Origin: Haliea sp041583655
Lineage (GTDB): Bacteria > Pseudomonadota > Gammaproteobacteria > Pseudomonadales > Halieaceae
Direction of reading: 5' to 3'
Assembly: GCA_041583655.1 (NCBI GenBank)
Contig: JBFHFJ010000034.1
Span: 1-18,620, forward strand
Length of the DNA: 18,620 bases
Notes under the pieces: generated by a model
The model's input: only the letters and a program-made list of their open reading frames with translations
What the model was told of the DNA's origin: nothing
Database searches by the model: none
Made by a program: the position numbers and the translations under genes
Shown here: piece by piece, positions 6,414 to 12,839 of the stretch
Layout: each line of letters starts with the position of its first letter
How positions within the stretch are numbered: the stretch's first letter is position 1

Positions 6414-6797
6414 TCAGTAGCCGTCATCCGCTCGACGGCCATCTGCGCGCCGCCGCTCCCTCGCGGTCCGGGAATAGGCCAGGGAACGCGCCCCGCCGAG
6501 GGCGTGCCTGTCGCCGTCTCGGCTCCGCCTGTCGTCATGCCACCGGTAACGGCAGCTGCAATGGATGCGACCACACTCCTGCAGGGGCAGGAGAGGCGCT
6601 TCGACCTGAAGAAAGCGCTGCTTGCGCAGGCTTGCCACCGCCGCGCAGGCTTCCGGCCCGGACTCAATGGTGCATGAACGGTACGGCGGGCGAGGCACTG
6701 ATGGCTTGCGCACAGCTCTCGCGCGGCGGTGCCGCGGGCGTACGGGCGCCGCGCCCTTTCCCACGGCGGAGGTGAGGAGTCGCCAGATACTGCTCAT
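6414..6797 (-). CDS. Conserved small Cys/Arg-rich hypothetical protein
   Basis: A 127-residue protein with a central conserved-looking segment (SGPEACAAVASLRKQRFL, then EAPLLPLQEC), a CxxxxCxC cluster (CGRIHCSC) followed by RYRWHDDRR, and a very basic tail. I recall a beta/gammaproteobacterial family of uncharacterised proteins with this L/E-APLLPL-C...CxC-Y-x-D-R-R pattern; no function is known. The cysteines and histidine might bind a metal. GGAG lies 10 bases before the ATG. It precedes the DUF4124 gene by 67 bp on the same strand and may share its transcript. The frame competes with another open frame, but the conserved-looking pattern favours this one. Confidence 0.6.
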   Translation of the reverse strand: MSSIWRLLTSAVGKGAAPVRPRHRRARAVRKPSVPRPPYRSCTIESGPEACAAVASLRKQRFLQVEAPLLPLQECGRIHCSCRYRWHDDRRSRDGDRHALGGARSLAYSRTARERRRADGRRADDGY

Positions 6798-6865
6798 GAC
6801 CGAAGCTCTCCAGACAAGGATTACAAACGGCTCCCCGGCAGAGCCGGAGTGTCGGCGTCTGATGA

Positions 6866-6871
6866 AGTATA
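6866..6871 (-). promoter_or_regulatory. Candidate -10 box for the Cys/Arg-rich protein gene
   Basis: The minus strand reads GTGGC-TATACT, which would start transcription near 6859, about 62 bases before the ATG at 6797. No good -35 is visible. GTGGC plus a TATA-like hexamer resembles the elements at 10450-10461 and 12403-12414. Confidence 0.35.
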
Positions 6872-6988
6872 GCCACTAATTTACGCCTCTCCAGTCACCA
6901 GCATCGCGAAAACTGCGCACAGGCCAGGCCCGGGAAACTGAACTGCCTGCGCTTACCTCGGCCTCGGGGCCACCCCCTTCCGCGGAAC

Positions 6989-7002
6989 TTGATCTGAATC
7001 AA
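6989..7002 (+). promoter_or_regulatory. FNR/Anr-type binding site
   Basis: TTGATCTGAATCAA is a perfect match to the FNR/Anr consensus TTGAT-N4-ATCAA. Its centre (6995.5) is exactly 41.5 bases before the transcription start (7037) predicted from the TATAAC box at 7025-7030. That is the classic class II activator position, replacing a -35 element. CRP-type sites (TGTGA-N6-TCACA) differ clearly. The likely target is the flavin monooxygenase/Rieske operon. Confidence 0.65.
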
Positions 7003-7024
7003 TCGCGCGCGGCTTTGCCTCGCA

Positions 7025-7030
7025 TATAAC
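7025..7030 (+). promoter_or_regulatory. -10 box of the oxygenase operon
   Basis: TATAAC matches TATAAT at five of six positions and predicts a start at 7037, leaving a 69-base leader before the ATG at 7106. No consensus -35 is present where the FNR-type box overlaps, as expected for an activator-dependent promoter. Confidence 0.5.
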
Positions 7031-7105
7031 GCAGATGAGGTATGAGCGGCCCGCATGCGCCGCGCATAGTCACAGTCATCGGCCAGCAGCCCAGGGAGAA
7101 TGACC

Positions 7106-8293
7106 ATGACCGCACAGCAACTGAATGACATCGAACGCCTGTACAGCAGCGCCCGCAAAATGGTGCCGGCCCTGAAGCAGCGCCAGCGCGAAGCCGCCAG
7201 CCTCGGCCACCTGCCCGCAGCAACCGTGCGCGAGATGCAGGAGGCCGGCTTCTTCCGCATCATGCAACCGGCCCGCTACGGCGGCTATGAAATGGACCCG
7301 GAAGTGTTCTTCCGCGTGCAGATGGCCCTGGCCGAGGGCTGCATGTCCACAGCCTGGGTGCTGGGCGTGGTGGCCATCCACAACTGGCAACTGGCGCTGT
7401 TCGACGATCGCGCCCAGCAGGATGTCTGGGGCGAGGATACCAGTGTGCTGATCTCTTCCTCCTACATGCCGGTGGGCAAGGTCACCCGGGTCGACGGCGG
7501 CTACCGCCTGAGCGGTCACTGGGGCTTTTCCTCCGGCTCCAGGCACTGCCAGTGGGCCTTCCTCGGCGCGATGGTGCCGCCGGAGAAAGCCGGTGAGGCG
7601 CCTGACTATCGCACCTTCCTGGTGCCGCGCAGCGACTACCGGATCGTCGACAACTGGGACGTCAGCGGCCTGGAAGGCACCGGCAGCCACGACATCGTGG
7701 TGGAAGACGCTTTCGTGCCCGAGTACCGCACCCATCGCTCCAGCGACGGCTTCGAATGCAACAGCCCTGGCAATGCGGTCAACAGCCACTACATCTTCCG
7801 CCTGCCCTTTGGCCAGATTTTCGTCCGCGCAGTGTGCAGCTCCGCTATCGGTGCACTGCGCGGCGTCACTGACAGCTATGTAGAGGTAAACCGGAACCGG
7901 GTCGGCCTCAACGACGGCAACAAGATCGCCAGTGACCCCGACGCCCAGATGGCCCTGGCCAACGCCATCGCCACGGTCGATGAGTGCGAGACCATCATGT
8001 TCCGCAATTTCGACCGGATGGTCGCGGCGGCGAAAGAGGGCAGCAGCCTGCCCATGGACGAGCGCATCAAGATGCGTTTCGACGCCTCGCGGGTGGCGGC
8101 AAAGTGTGCCGAGGCCATCAACGCCATGTTCATCGCCTGCGGCGCCCAGGGCATCCACCGCGGTCATCCGCTGAACCGGGCATGGCTGGACATCAACGCC
8201 GGCCGCACCCATGTCGCCAACAACCCTTTCAAGTTCGGCCGCAATCTGGGCGGTACCCTGATGGGCCAGCCCAATGCCGACTTCTTCTTGTAA
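7106..8293 (+). CDS. HsaA-like flavin-dependent monooxygenase (acyl-CoA dehydrogenase fold)
   Basis: A 395-residue protein. The ATG at 7106 is preferred over 7100 because AGGGAG ends at 7098, only 1 base from the first ATG but 7 from the second. It has the acyl-CoA-dehydrogenase fold of group D flavin monooxygenases: G137-HWGFSSGSRHCQW, FLVPRSDYRIVDNWDVSGLE, GTGSHDIVVEDAFVPEYR, and a C-terminal AGRTHVANNP. These closely follow HsaA, the 3-HSA hydroxylase of steroid degradation that uses reduced flavin from HsaB. Length fits HsaA (about 394). A flavin reductase partner is needed and not present here. It is followed 13 bases later by a KshA-like oxygenase, supporting a role in steroid or related ring catabolism. 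Exact substrate is inferred. Confidence 0.85.
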   Translation: MTAQQLNDIERLYSSARKMVPALKQRQREAASLGHLPAATVREMQEAGFFRIMQPARYGGYEMDPEVFFRVQMALAEGCMSTAWVLGVVAIHNWQLALFDDRAQQDVWGEDTSVLISSSYMPVGKVTRVDGGYRLSGHWGFSSGSRHCQWAFLGAMVPPEKAGEAPDYRTFLVPRSDYRIVDNWDVSGLEGTGSHDIVVEDAFVPEYRTHRSSDGFECNSPGNAVNSHYIFRLPFGQIFVRAVCSSAIGALRGVTDSYVEVNRNRVGLNDGNKIASDPDAQMALANAIATVDECETIMFRNFDRMVAAAKEGSSLPMDERIKMRFDASRVAAKCAEAINAMFIACGAQGIHRGHPLNRAWLDINAGRTHVANNPFKFGRNLGGTLMGQPNADFFL

Positions 8294-8306
8294 TCGGGAG
8301 AACACC

Positions 8307-9401
8307 ATGACCGTGCAACAGAAAATCGACCCCTACGTCATCAAGGCCGAACCCCGCCCTGAACGCTATGCCCGCGGCTGGTATGTAATCGGCAACACCG
8401 CCAGCGTCACCACGGCCCCGCGCATGCTGGAGGTGTTTGGCACCAAACTGGTGGCCTACCGCGGCGAGGCGGATGGCGAAGTGCATGTCCTCGATGCCTA
8501 CTGCCCGCACATGGGCGGCGACCTCAGCAAGGGCAAGGTCTGCGGCAATTCGGTAGTATGCCCCTTCCACCTCTGGAGCTGGGGCGCCGACGGGGTCTGC
8601 GACGACATCCCCTACGCAAAGAAGATTCCGGACAAGGCGGTAATCAGGTCCTGGCCCACCCTGGAGAAGAACGGCCTGGTGTTTGTCTGGCAGGATCCCG
8701 AGAACAAGCCGCCCATTCCCGAGCAGGAACCGGAGGCGCTGGCGGACTGGTATTCCGGCAACTGGACCGACTGGGAGATGCGCGCCATTCCGATTGCCTC
8801 CCAGGGCCGCGAGCTGGTGGACAACATGGCCGACATGGCCCACTTCGGCCCCATCCACTACTCCACGGTGAAGTCCTTCAGGAACGCCATGGAAGGCCAC
8901 AAGTTCGTCCAGTACATGGTCGGCGGGCACCAGATCCTGACCGAGGGCGAGGGCGGCCTGATCACCAGCGTGGCCACCTACGAGGGCCCCGCCTACATGA
9001 CCACCACCATGACCGGCAGCATGGGCGGGCACCCGATGCAGGTGCACCTGCTGGTGAGCCACATCCCGGTAGACATGAACAACTTCATCATCAACTTCGG
9101 GGTCATGATTCGCAAGGATCGGAACCTGAGCGAGGCCGAGAACCGCGCCATGCTGGACGAGTATACGGCGCTCAACATCGAGTCTTTCCAACAGGACGTG
9201 GCGATCTGGAACAACAAGTGCATCATCGACAACCCGCTGATGTGCGATGGCGACGGCCCCATCCACATGGTGCGCAAGTGGTACAGCCAGTTCATGACCA
9301 ACGTGGCCGACATTCGCCCGGACCAGGTCAAGGCGCGTGAGCACACCACGGTGGACGGTCCATCGGTGGCGGAAGTGCTGGCGGCGGGAGGCCGGCACTG
9401 A
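8307..9401 (+). CDS. KshA-like Rieske non-heme iron oxygenase
   Basis: A 364-residue protein starting at ATG 8307, which has CGGGAG upstream; a longer start at 8274 would overlap the previous gene. The Rieske 2Fe-2S ligands are Cys66-x-His68 and Cys85-x2-His88. The catalytic iron site is Asn173 in DNMADMAHFGPIH with His179 and His184, and Asp297 in QQDVAIW. This spacing and the surrounding sequence (FGTKLVAYRG, YCPHMGGDLS, CPFHLWSWGADG) follow KshA, the oxygenase of 3-ketosteroid 9-alpha-hydroxylase, which opens ring B together with the later steps. KshA needs a ferredoxin reductase (KshB), not seen here. Cotranscribed with the HsaA-like gene. All metal ligands are intact, so it is probably active; the substrate could be a steroid or another polycyclic. 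Confidence 0.88.
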   Translation: MTVQQKIDPYVIKAEPRPERYARGWYVIGNTASVTTAPRMLEVFGTKLVAYRGEADGEVHVLDAYCPHMGGDLSKGKVCGNSVVCPFHLWSWGADGVCDDIPYAKKIPDKAVIRSWPTLEKNGLVFVWQDPENKPPIPEQEPEALADWYSGNWTDWEMRAIPIASQGRELVDNMADMAHFGPIHYSTVKSFRNAMEGHKFVQYMVGGHQILTEGEGGLITSVATYEGPAYMTTTMTGSMGGHPMQVHLLVSHIPVDMNNFIINFGVMIRKDRNLSEAENRAMLDEYTALNIESFQQDVAIWNNKCIIDNPLMCDGDGPIHMVRKWYSQFMTNVADIRPDQVKAREHTTVDGPSVAEVLAAGGRH

Positions 9402-9412
9402 AGGGATGCCCC

Positions 9413-9464
9413 GGCGCGTGGTTCCGGCTACCATTGGGGTAACTGTCCCCGGGTAACACGCGCC
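9413..9464. repeat. Inverted repeat ending flush at the K+ channel start codon
   Basis: GGCGCGTG (9413-9420) and CACGCGCC (9457-9464) are a perfect 8-bp inverted repeat, extendable by TT/AA with one bulge. A second small stem, GGGG (9436-9439) with CCCC (9447-9450), lies inside. The right arm touches the ATG at 9465 and no ribosome site is visible. TTTTT follows at 9471-9475. It may terminate the oxygenase transcript, control translation of the channel, or both. Confidence 0.45.
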
Positions 9465-9887
9465 ATGATGGTTTTTCTCGTCAACGGGTTTATTGTCGCC
9501 CTTGCAGTGGTCATACACTACGAAGCGCTGCACTGGCTGACCCGCTACCTGCCCCGGATTCCGGTGATGCACCGCGCCCGTATCGTCCTTGGCGTGCTCG
9601 GCGCGCTTGTCGCACACGCGGTGGAAGTGTGGATCTTTGCCATCGCCTACTACCTGTTGACCGTGCGGCTTGGCTGGGGCTCCCTCGGTGGCACATTCGA
9701 CGGCACGCTGCTGGACTGTGTCTACTTCTCCTTCACCGTGTTTTCTACACTGGGCTTCGGGGATATATACCCGCAGGGCGAAATTCGCTACCTGGTGGGA
9801 ATCGAGTCCCTGACCGGTCTGGTATTGATCACCTGGACCGCCTCCTTCCTCTTCTATGAAATGCAACGCAACTGGAGTGAAAGTTAA
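9465..9887 (+). CDS. Small potassium channel (ion-channel pore family)
   Basis: A 140-residue membrane protein with helices at about 4-22, 44-68 and 108-133, and a pore loop before the last. The selectivity filter reads STLGFGDIYP (near residue 93), the GFGD variant of the K+ filter TVGYGD. There is no C-terminal regulatory domain. In-frame starts are ATG at 9465 and 9468, with no earlier one before the upstream stop and no clear ribosome site; an inverted repeat abuts the ATG. The GNAT gene follows after 6 bases. It probably conducts K+ in the inner membrane as a tetramer. Filter is visible; conductance and gating are unknown. Confidence 0.82.
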   Translation: MMVFLVNGFIVALAVVIHYEALHWLTRYLPRIPVMHRARIVLGVLGALVAHAVEVWIFAIAYYLLTVRLGWGSLGGTFDGTLLDCVYFSFTVFSTLGFGDIYPQGEIRYLVGIESLTGLVLITWTASFLFYEMQRNWSES

Positions 9888-9893
9888 GCCGCC

Positions 9894-10382
9894 ATGTCCC
9901 TAGTCGCCATACGCCCAGCCCGCCCCGAAGACTGCGCCCTGATTCTGCGCTTTGTCCGTGACCTCGCGCTCTATGAGAAGGCGCTGGACGAAGTCGAGGC
10001 CACCGAGGCCAGCCTGCACGGCCTGCTCTTTGCACAGCAGCCCAAGGTGTTCGGCCTGATCTGCGAAGTGGACGGCGAAGCGGCCGGTTTCGCGCTGTAT
10101 TTCTACAACTTCTCTTCCTGGCTGGGCAAGCTGGGGCTGTACCTGGAAGACCTGTACGTAGACCCGGCACAGCGCGGCAAGGGCGCAGGCAAGGCGCTGC
10201 TGCAATACCTGGCAAAGCAGGCGGTGGCCGAGGGCTGCGGACGTTTCGAGTGGAATGTGCTGGACTGGAACGAGCCGGCGATCCGCTTCTATGAATCCGT
10301 CGGCGCGCGGCCCCAGAGTGAGTGGACCGGCTATCGGCTCGCCGGTGAAGCATTGCACGCGTTCGCGCGCTCCACCGCCTGA
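9894..10382 (+). CDS. GNAT N-acetyltransferase, diamine acetyltransferase (SSAT)-like
   Basis: A 162-residue GNAT protein. The acetyl-CoA pyrophosphate loop is QRGKGAGKALL (near residues 90-100), preceded by LYLEDLYVDP and followed by WNVLDWNEPAIRFYESVGA, which is the arrangement seen in spermidine/spermine N1-acetyltransferase-like proteins. It would acetylate a small amine, perhaps a polyamine, using acetyl-CoA in the cytoplasm. It starts 6 bases after the channel gene stop, so they are probably cotranscribed; a hairpin at 10410-10436 follows. GNAT membership is firm, the amine substrate is inferred. Confidence 0.88.
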   Translation: MSLVAIRPARPEDCALILRFVRDLALYEKALDEVEATEASLHGLLFAQQPKVFGLICEVDGEAAGFALYFYNFSSWLGKLGLYLEDLYVDPAQRGKGAGKALLQYLAKQAVAEGCGRFEWNVLDWNEPAIRFYESVGARPQSEWTGYRLAGEALHAFARSTA

Positions 10383-10409
10383 GGAGTCTGCTCGCGGCGC
10401 GATGAAGTG

Positions 10410-10436
10410 CACCCCGGATGCGACAAGCCGGGGGTG
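10410..10436 (+). terminator. Hairpin after the GNAT gene
   Basis: CACCCCGG (10410-10417) pairs with CCGGGGGTG (10428-10436) with one bulged G, around a 10-base loop. No T-tract follows, so it is a weak intrinsic terminator at best. It sits just before the histidine kinase promoter, supporting a transcript boundary here. Confidence 0.4.
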
Positions 10437-10449
10437 AAGCGGCCAGGCG

Positions 10450-10461
10450 GTGGCGTATACT
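10450..10461 (+). promoter_or_regulatory. -10 promoter element giving a probable leaderless kinase mRNA
   Basis: GTGGCG-TATACT places a good -10 hexamer at 10456-10461. The predicted start, seven bases on, is 10468, the A of the kinase ATG. No ribosome site precedes that ATG. GTGGCG with a TATA-like hexamer recurs at 12403-12414. No convincing -35 is seen. Confidence 0.45.
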
Positions 10462-10467
10462 GTCGCG

Positions 10468-11556
10468 ATGCGCACATCGGAGCTACTGCAGGACAAGAAA
10501 GTCCTTTTCTGGGCGCTCCAGGCCGCCGGCTGGAGCGGCTGGGCCGTGTCCTATTACCTCGGCAATACGGTGTGGGGCAAACCGCCCGACGGCTACGAGT
10601 TCTACCTGCCGCTGGTAAGCCTGATCGGCATTGGACTCACCCTGCTGCTGCGCGGCCTGTACCGGCGCACCTGGAACCAGCCGATCCCACGCCGCGCCGT
10701 GGCCGTGCTCGGGGGCTCCTACCTCGCCGCGCTGGTCTGGATGGGCCTGCGCGCCACGCTGTTTCGACAGATGTTTCCCGGGGAGCCGCTCGGCGGGGTA
10801 GAAGAGGGCTGGTACAACTACTTCTCCGGCACCGTGTCGGCATTCTGGGTAATGCTGGTGTGGAGCGTGCTGTATTTCGGCATCAAGTACTACCTGCTGG
10901 TGCAGGAGGACAGGGAACGCCTGCTCAAGGCCATGTCCATGGCCCAGCAGGCACAGCTGAAAATGCTGCGCTACCAGCTGAACCCCCATTTCCTGTTCAA
11001 TACGCTGAACGCCATTTCCACCCTGATCCTGGAACAGGAGACGCAGCTCGCCAACACCATGGTCGGCCGCTTGAGCCGCTTTTTGCGCTACTCCCTGGAA
11101 AACGATCCCATGGAGAAAGTCACTGCGGCCGAGGAGTTCGAGGCGCTGCGCCTGTATCTGGACATCGAGAAAGTCCGCTTCGGTGACCGCCTGCAGCTGC
11201 ATTTCGACCTCGCGCCAGAGGCGCGCGAAGCGCTGATGCCCTCTCTCCTGCTGCAGCCGCTGGTGGAAAACTCCATCAAGTACGCGATTGCGACATCGGT
11301 AAACGGCGGCAGCATCGGCGTCAGCGCCGCGGTGGAGGAAAACGAACTGGTCCTGGCCGTAGCGGATGACGGCCCCGGCCTGGACATGCGTGTCGGTCGC
11401 AGCCCCAAGGGCGGCGGGGTCGGGCTCAACAATATTCGCGACCGACTGCGCGAACTGTACGGGGACAGGCAGTCCTTCCGCCTTGGCGCGACCGAACCGC
11501 ACGGCCTGACCACTACCATCAGACTGCCGCTGGAGACCCAGGAGACTCCGTCATGA
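10468..11556 (+). CDS. LytS/AlgZ-type sensor histidine kinase
   Basis: A 362-residue inner-membrane kinase. ATG 10468 is chosen; the GTG at 10450 would overlap the -10 box. Four hydrophobic helices lie at about residues 13-32, 45-63, 75-95 and 122-142, with no large periplasmic domain. The phospho-acceptor is His174 in LRYQLNPHFLFNTLN, the hallmark of the His_kinase (LytS/YehU) family. The ATPase part has LLQPLVENSIKYA (N box), VADDGPGLD (G1) and GGGVGLNNIRDRLREL (G2). Its last four bases overlap the start of the response regulator gene (ATGA), so the two form a cognate pair. The signal is not evident; transmembrane-only sensing fits membrane-associated cues such as potential or envelope state. 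Confidence 0.92.
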   Translation: MRTSELLQDKKVLFWALQAAGWSGWAVSYYLGNTVWGKPPDGYEFYLPLVSLIGIGLTLLLRGLYRRTWNQPIPRRAVAVLGGSYLAALVWMGLRATLFRQMFPGEPLGGVEEGWYNYFSGTVSAFWVMLVWSVLYFGIKYYLLVQEDRERLLKAMSMAQQAQLKMLRYQLNPHFLFNTLNAISTLILEQETQLANTMVGRLSRFLRYSLENDPMEKVTAAEEFEALRLYLDIEKVRFGDRLQLHFDLAPEAREALMPSLLLQPLVENSIKYAIATSVNGGSIGVSAAVEENELVLAVADDGPGLDMRVGRSPKGGGVGLNNIRDRLRELYGDRQSFRLGATEPHGLTTTIRLPLETQETPS

Positions 11557-12359
11557 ATCCTCTCAGCACGATCATTGTCGATGACGAAAGCCTGGCCCGT
11601 CGCGGCCTCGCCCTGCGCCTGCAGCAGATACCACAGGTACAAATACTCGCCGAGTGCAGCAACGGCCAGGAAGCCCTCGCGGCCATCGCCGAACATGAGC
11701 CGGAGCTGGTATTCCTGGATATCCAGATGCCCGGAATGGACGGCTTCGAAGTGCTGTCACGGCTGCAGGCCGATACCCTGCCCATGATTGTCTTCGTCAC
11801 AGCGTTTGATGAGTACGCTGTGGATGCATTCAAGGTGCATGCAGTGGACTACATCCTCAAACCTGTCGATGAACAGCGCCTGCAGGAAGCGGTGGCGCGC
11901 GCCCTGGAACAGCGCGAGCAGCGGCAGTCGGCGCTCAGCAAGGCCAGGTTGATGGAACTGGTGATGGGCATGACCGGGGCCAGCGCCCGCTCGGTTGAGG
12001 CAATGGCTCAGGGCCAGGGGCGCCTGTCCTGGCCGGAAAGGCTGACCATCCGCGACAGCGGCGCGATCAGTTTCATCCGGGTCGCGGATATCGAGTGGAT
12101 AGACGCCGCCGGGGACTACATGTGCATCCACGCCCAGGGCAAGACCCATATCATGCGCATCACCATGAAGGAGCTGGAGACAATGCTGGACCCGGCACGC
12201 TTCCTGCGGGTGCACCGCAGCACGATCGTCAACGCCACCGGCATCACTGGTGCCCGCAGCCTGGATAGCGGCGAGTACCTGCTGCAGCTGGAAAGCGGCG
12301 CCCAGGTAAAGGTGAGCCGCGGCTACCGCGAACGGGTGCGGGCACTGCTTGAGGCCTGA
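11553..12359 (+). CDS. LytR/AlgR-type response regulator with LytTR DNA-binding domain
   Basis: A 268-residue protein. The receiver domain has acidic Asp10/Asp11, phospho-acceptor Asp56 (LVFLDIQMPGMDG), Thr83, Tyr100 and Lys103 (YILKP). A linker leads to a LytTR DNA-binding domain (about 160-265: LTIRDSGAISFIRVADIEWI, DYMCIHAQGKTHIMRIT, FLRVHRSTIVN, VKVSRGYRERV). LytTR regulators bind pairs of short direct repeats rather than a helix-turn-helix site. Partner of the adjacent kinase by 4-bp overlap. The downstream DUF6394/K+ channel genes have their own predicted promoter and are plausible targets, which is inference. Confidence 0.93.
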   Translation: MNPLSTIIVDDESLARRGLALRLQQIPQVQILAECSNGQEALAAIAEHEPELVFLDIQMPGMDGFEVLSRLQADTLPMIVFVTAFDEYAVDAFKVHAVDYILKPVDEQRLQEAVARALEQREQRQSALSKARLMELVMGMTGASARSVEAMAQGQGRLSWPERLTIRDSGAISFIRVADIEWIDAAGDYMCIHAQGKTHIMRITMKELETMLDPARFLRVHRSTIVNATGITGARSLDSGEYLLQLESGAQVKVSRGYRERVRALLEA

Positions 12360-12396
12360 GGGGAGGACCTGAGCCGACTGCGGGGCTGGCAACCGG

Positions 12397-12414
12397 GCGC
12401 CAGTGGCGCATAAT
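12397..12414 (+). promoter_or_regulatory. Promoter of the DUF6394/K+ channel pair with overlapping inverted repeat
   Basis: CATAAT (12409-12414) follows GTGGCG, as at the kinase promoter, and predicts a start near 12421, 25 bases before the ATG at 12446. GCGCCA (12397-12402) and TGGCGC (12404-12409) form a 13-base odd palindrome touching the -10 box. A protein binding there could block polymerase. Confidence 0.4.
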
Positions 12415-12445
12415 GGTCGCAGGTCTTTTCCGGGGAGTAGTGTTC

Positions 12446-12832
12446 ATGAACATGAGCAAGGTGATGTTCGGCTTTTTCGTGCTGCTGGCGGTGACGCTGA
12501 ATTTCGGTTTTTTCATCGGTGATATCGACAACCCGCAACACCACGACGTCTACGAGCTGTTCGCGGCGCTGGTCGTTGGCCTGATCGCCACCGTGCTCAA
12601 GTTTGGCGAACGCTCGCAGATGGGGGCCATCCTGCTCGCTTCCAGCCTGGTGGTGAACCTGCACCTGATCGCGGCCGTCATTGTCTGGGCCGTTGCCGTC
12701 CACGTCACCGGAACAGGCCTGACCCCGAAGGTCATGGCGTCCATTGTGTCCCTTTCCGGGGGCGCGCTGCTGGCCAATCTGGTCTCCCTGGTGCTCCTGA
12801 CCCTGGATACCGCCGGCCTCAGCAGGCGCTAG
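12446..12832 (+). CDS. DUF6394 family small membrane protein
   Basis: A 128-residue protein; ATG 12446 has GGGGAG 8 bases upstream. Four hydrophobic helices are visible at about 6-24, 36-52, 60-83 and 98-121. The segments FGFFIGDIDNP, HHDVYELFAALVVGLIATVL and VMASIVSLSGGALLANLVS match what I recall of DUF6394, a family of unknown function in gammaproteobacteria. The K+ channel gene starts 7 bases after its stop, and I recall this neighbour pair in related bacteria. The simplest idea is an accessory membrane subunit or regulator of that channel. Family assignment is from memory, role is inferred. Confidence 0.72.
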   Translation: MNMSKVMFGFFVLLAVTLNFGFFIGDIDNPQHHDVYELFAALVVGLIATVLKFGERSQMGAILLASSLVVNLHLIAAVIVWAVAVHVTGTGLTPKVMASIVSLSGGALLANLVSLVLLTLDTAGLSRR

Positions 12833-12839
12833 CCGGGCC

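Larger units (their letters stand above)
6798..7105. other. 308-bp divergent intergenic region
   Basis: No gene is seen here. It separates the minus-strand small protein from the plus-strand oxygenase operon. It holds a TATACT -10 candidate for the minus side (6866-6871), a perfect FNR/Anr-type box (6989-7002), a TATAAC -10 box (7025-7030), and the AGGGAG ribosome site (7093-7098). Confidence 0.7.

Noticed and set aside
6347..6667. An N-terminal extension of the DUF4124 protein by about 107 residues.
   Set aside because: It would bury a clear signal peptide inside the protein and overlap the Cys/Arg-rich gene.
8229..9866. A 545-codon open frame on the minus strand opposite the Rieske gene and the K+ channel gene (and a 410-codon one at 7076-8308).
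   Set aside because: Both are antisense to genes with clear catalytic motifs, and their own sequences are His/Gly/Ala/Asp-rich with no recognisable domain; this is expected from high GC codon use.
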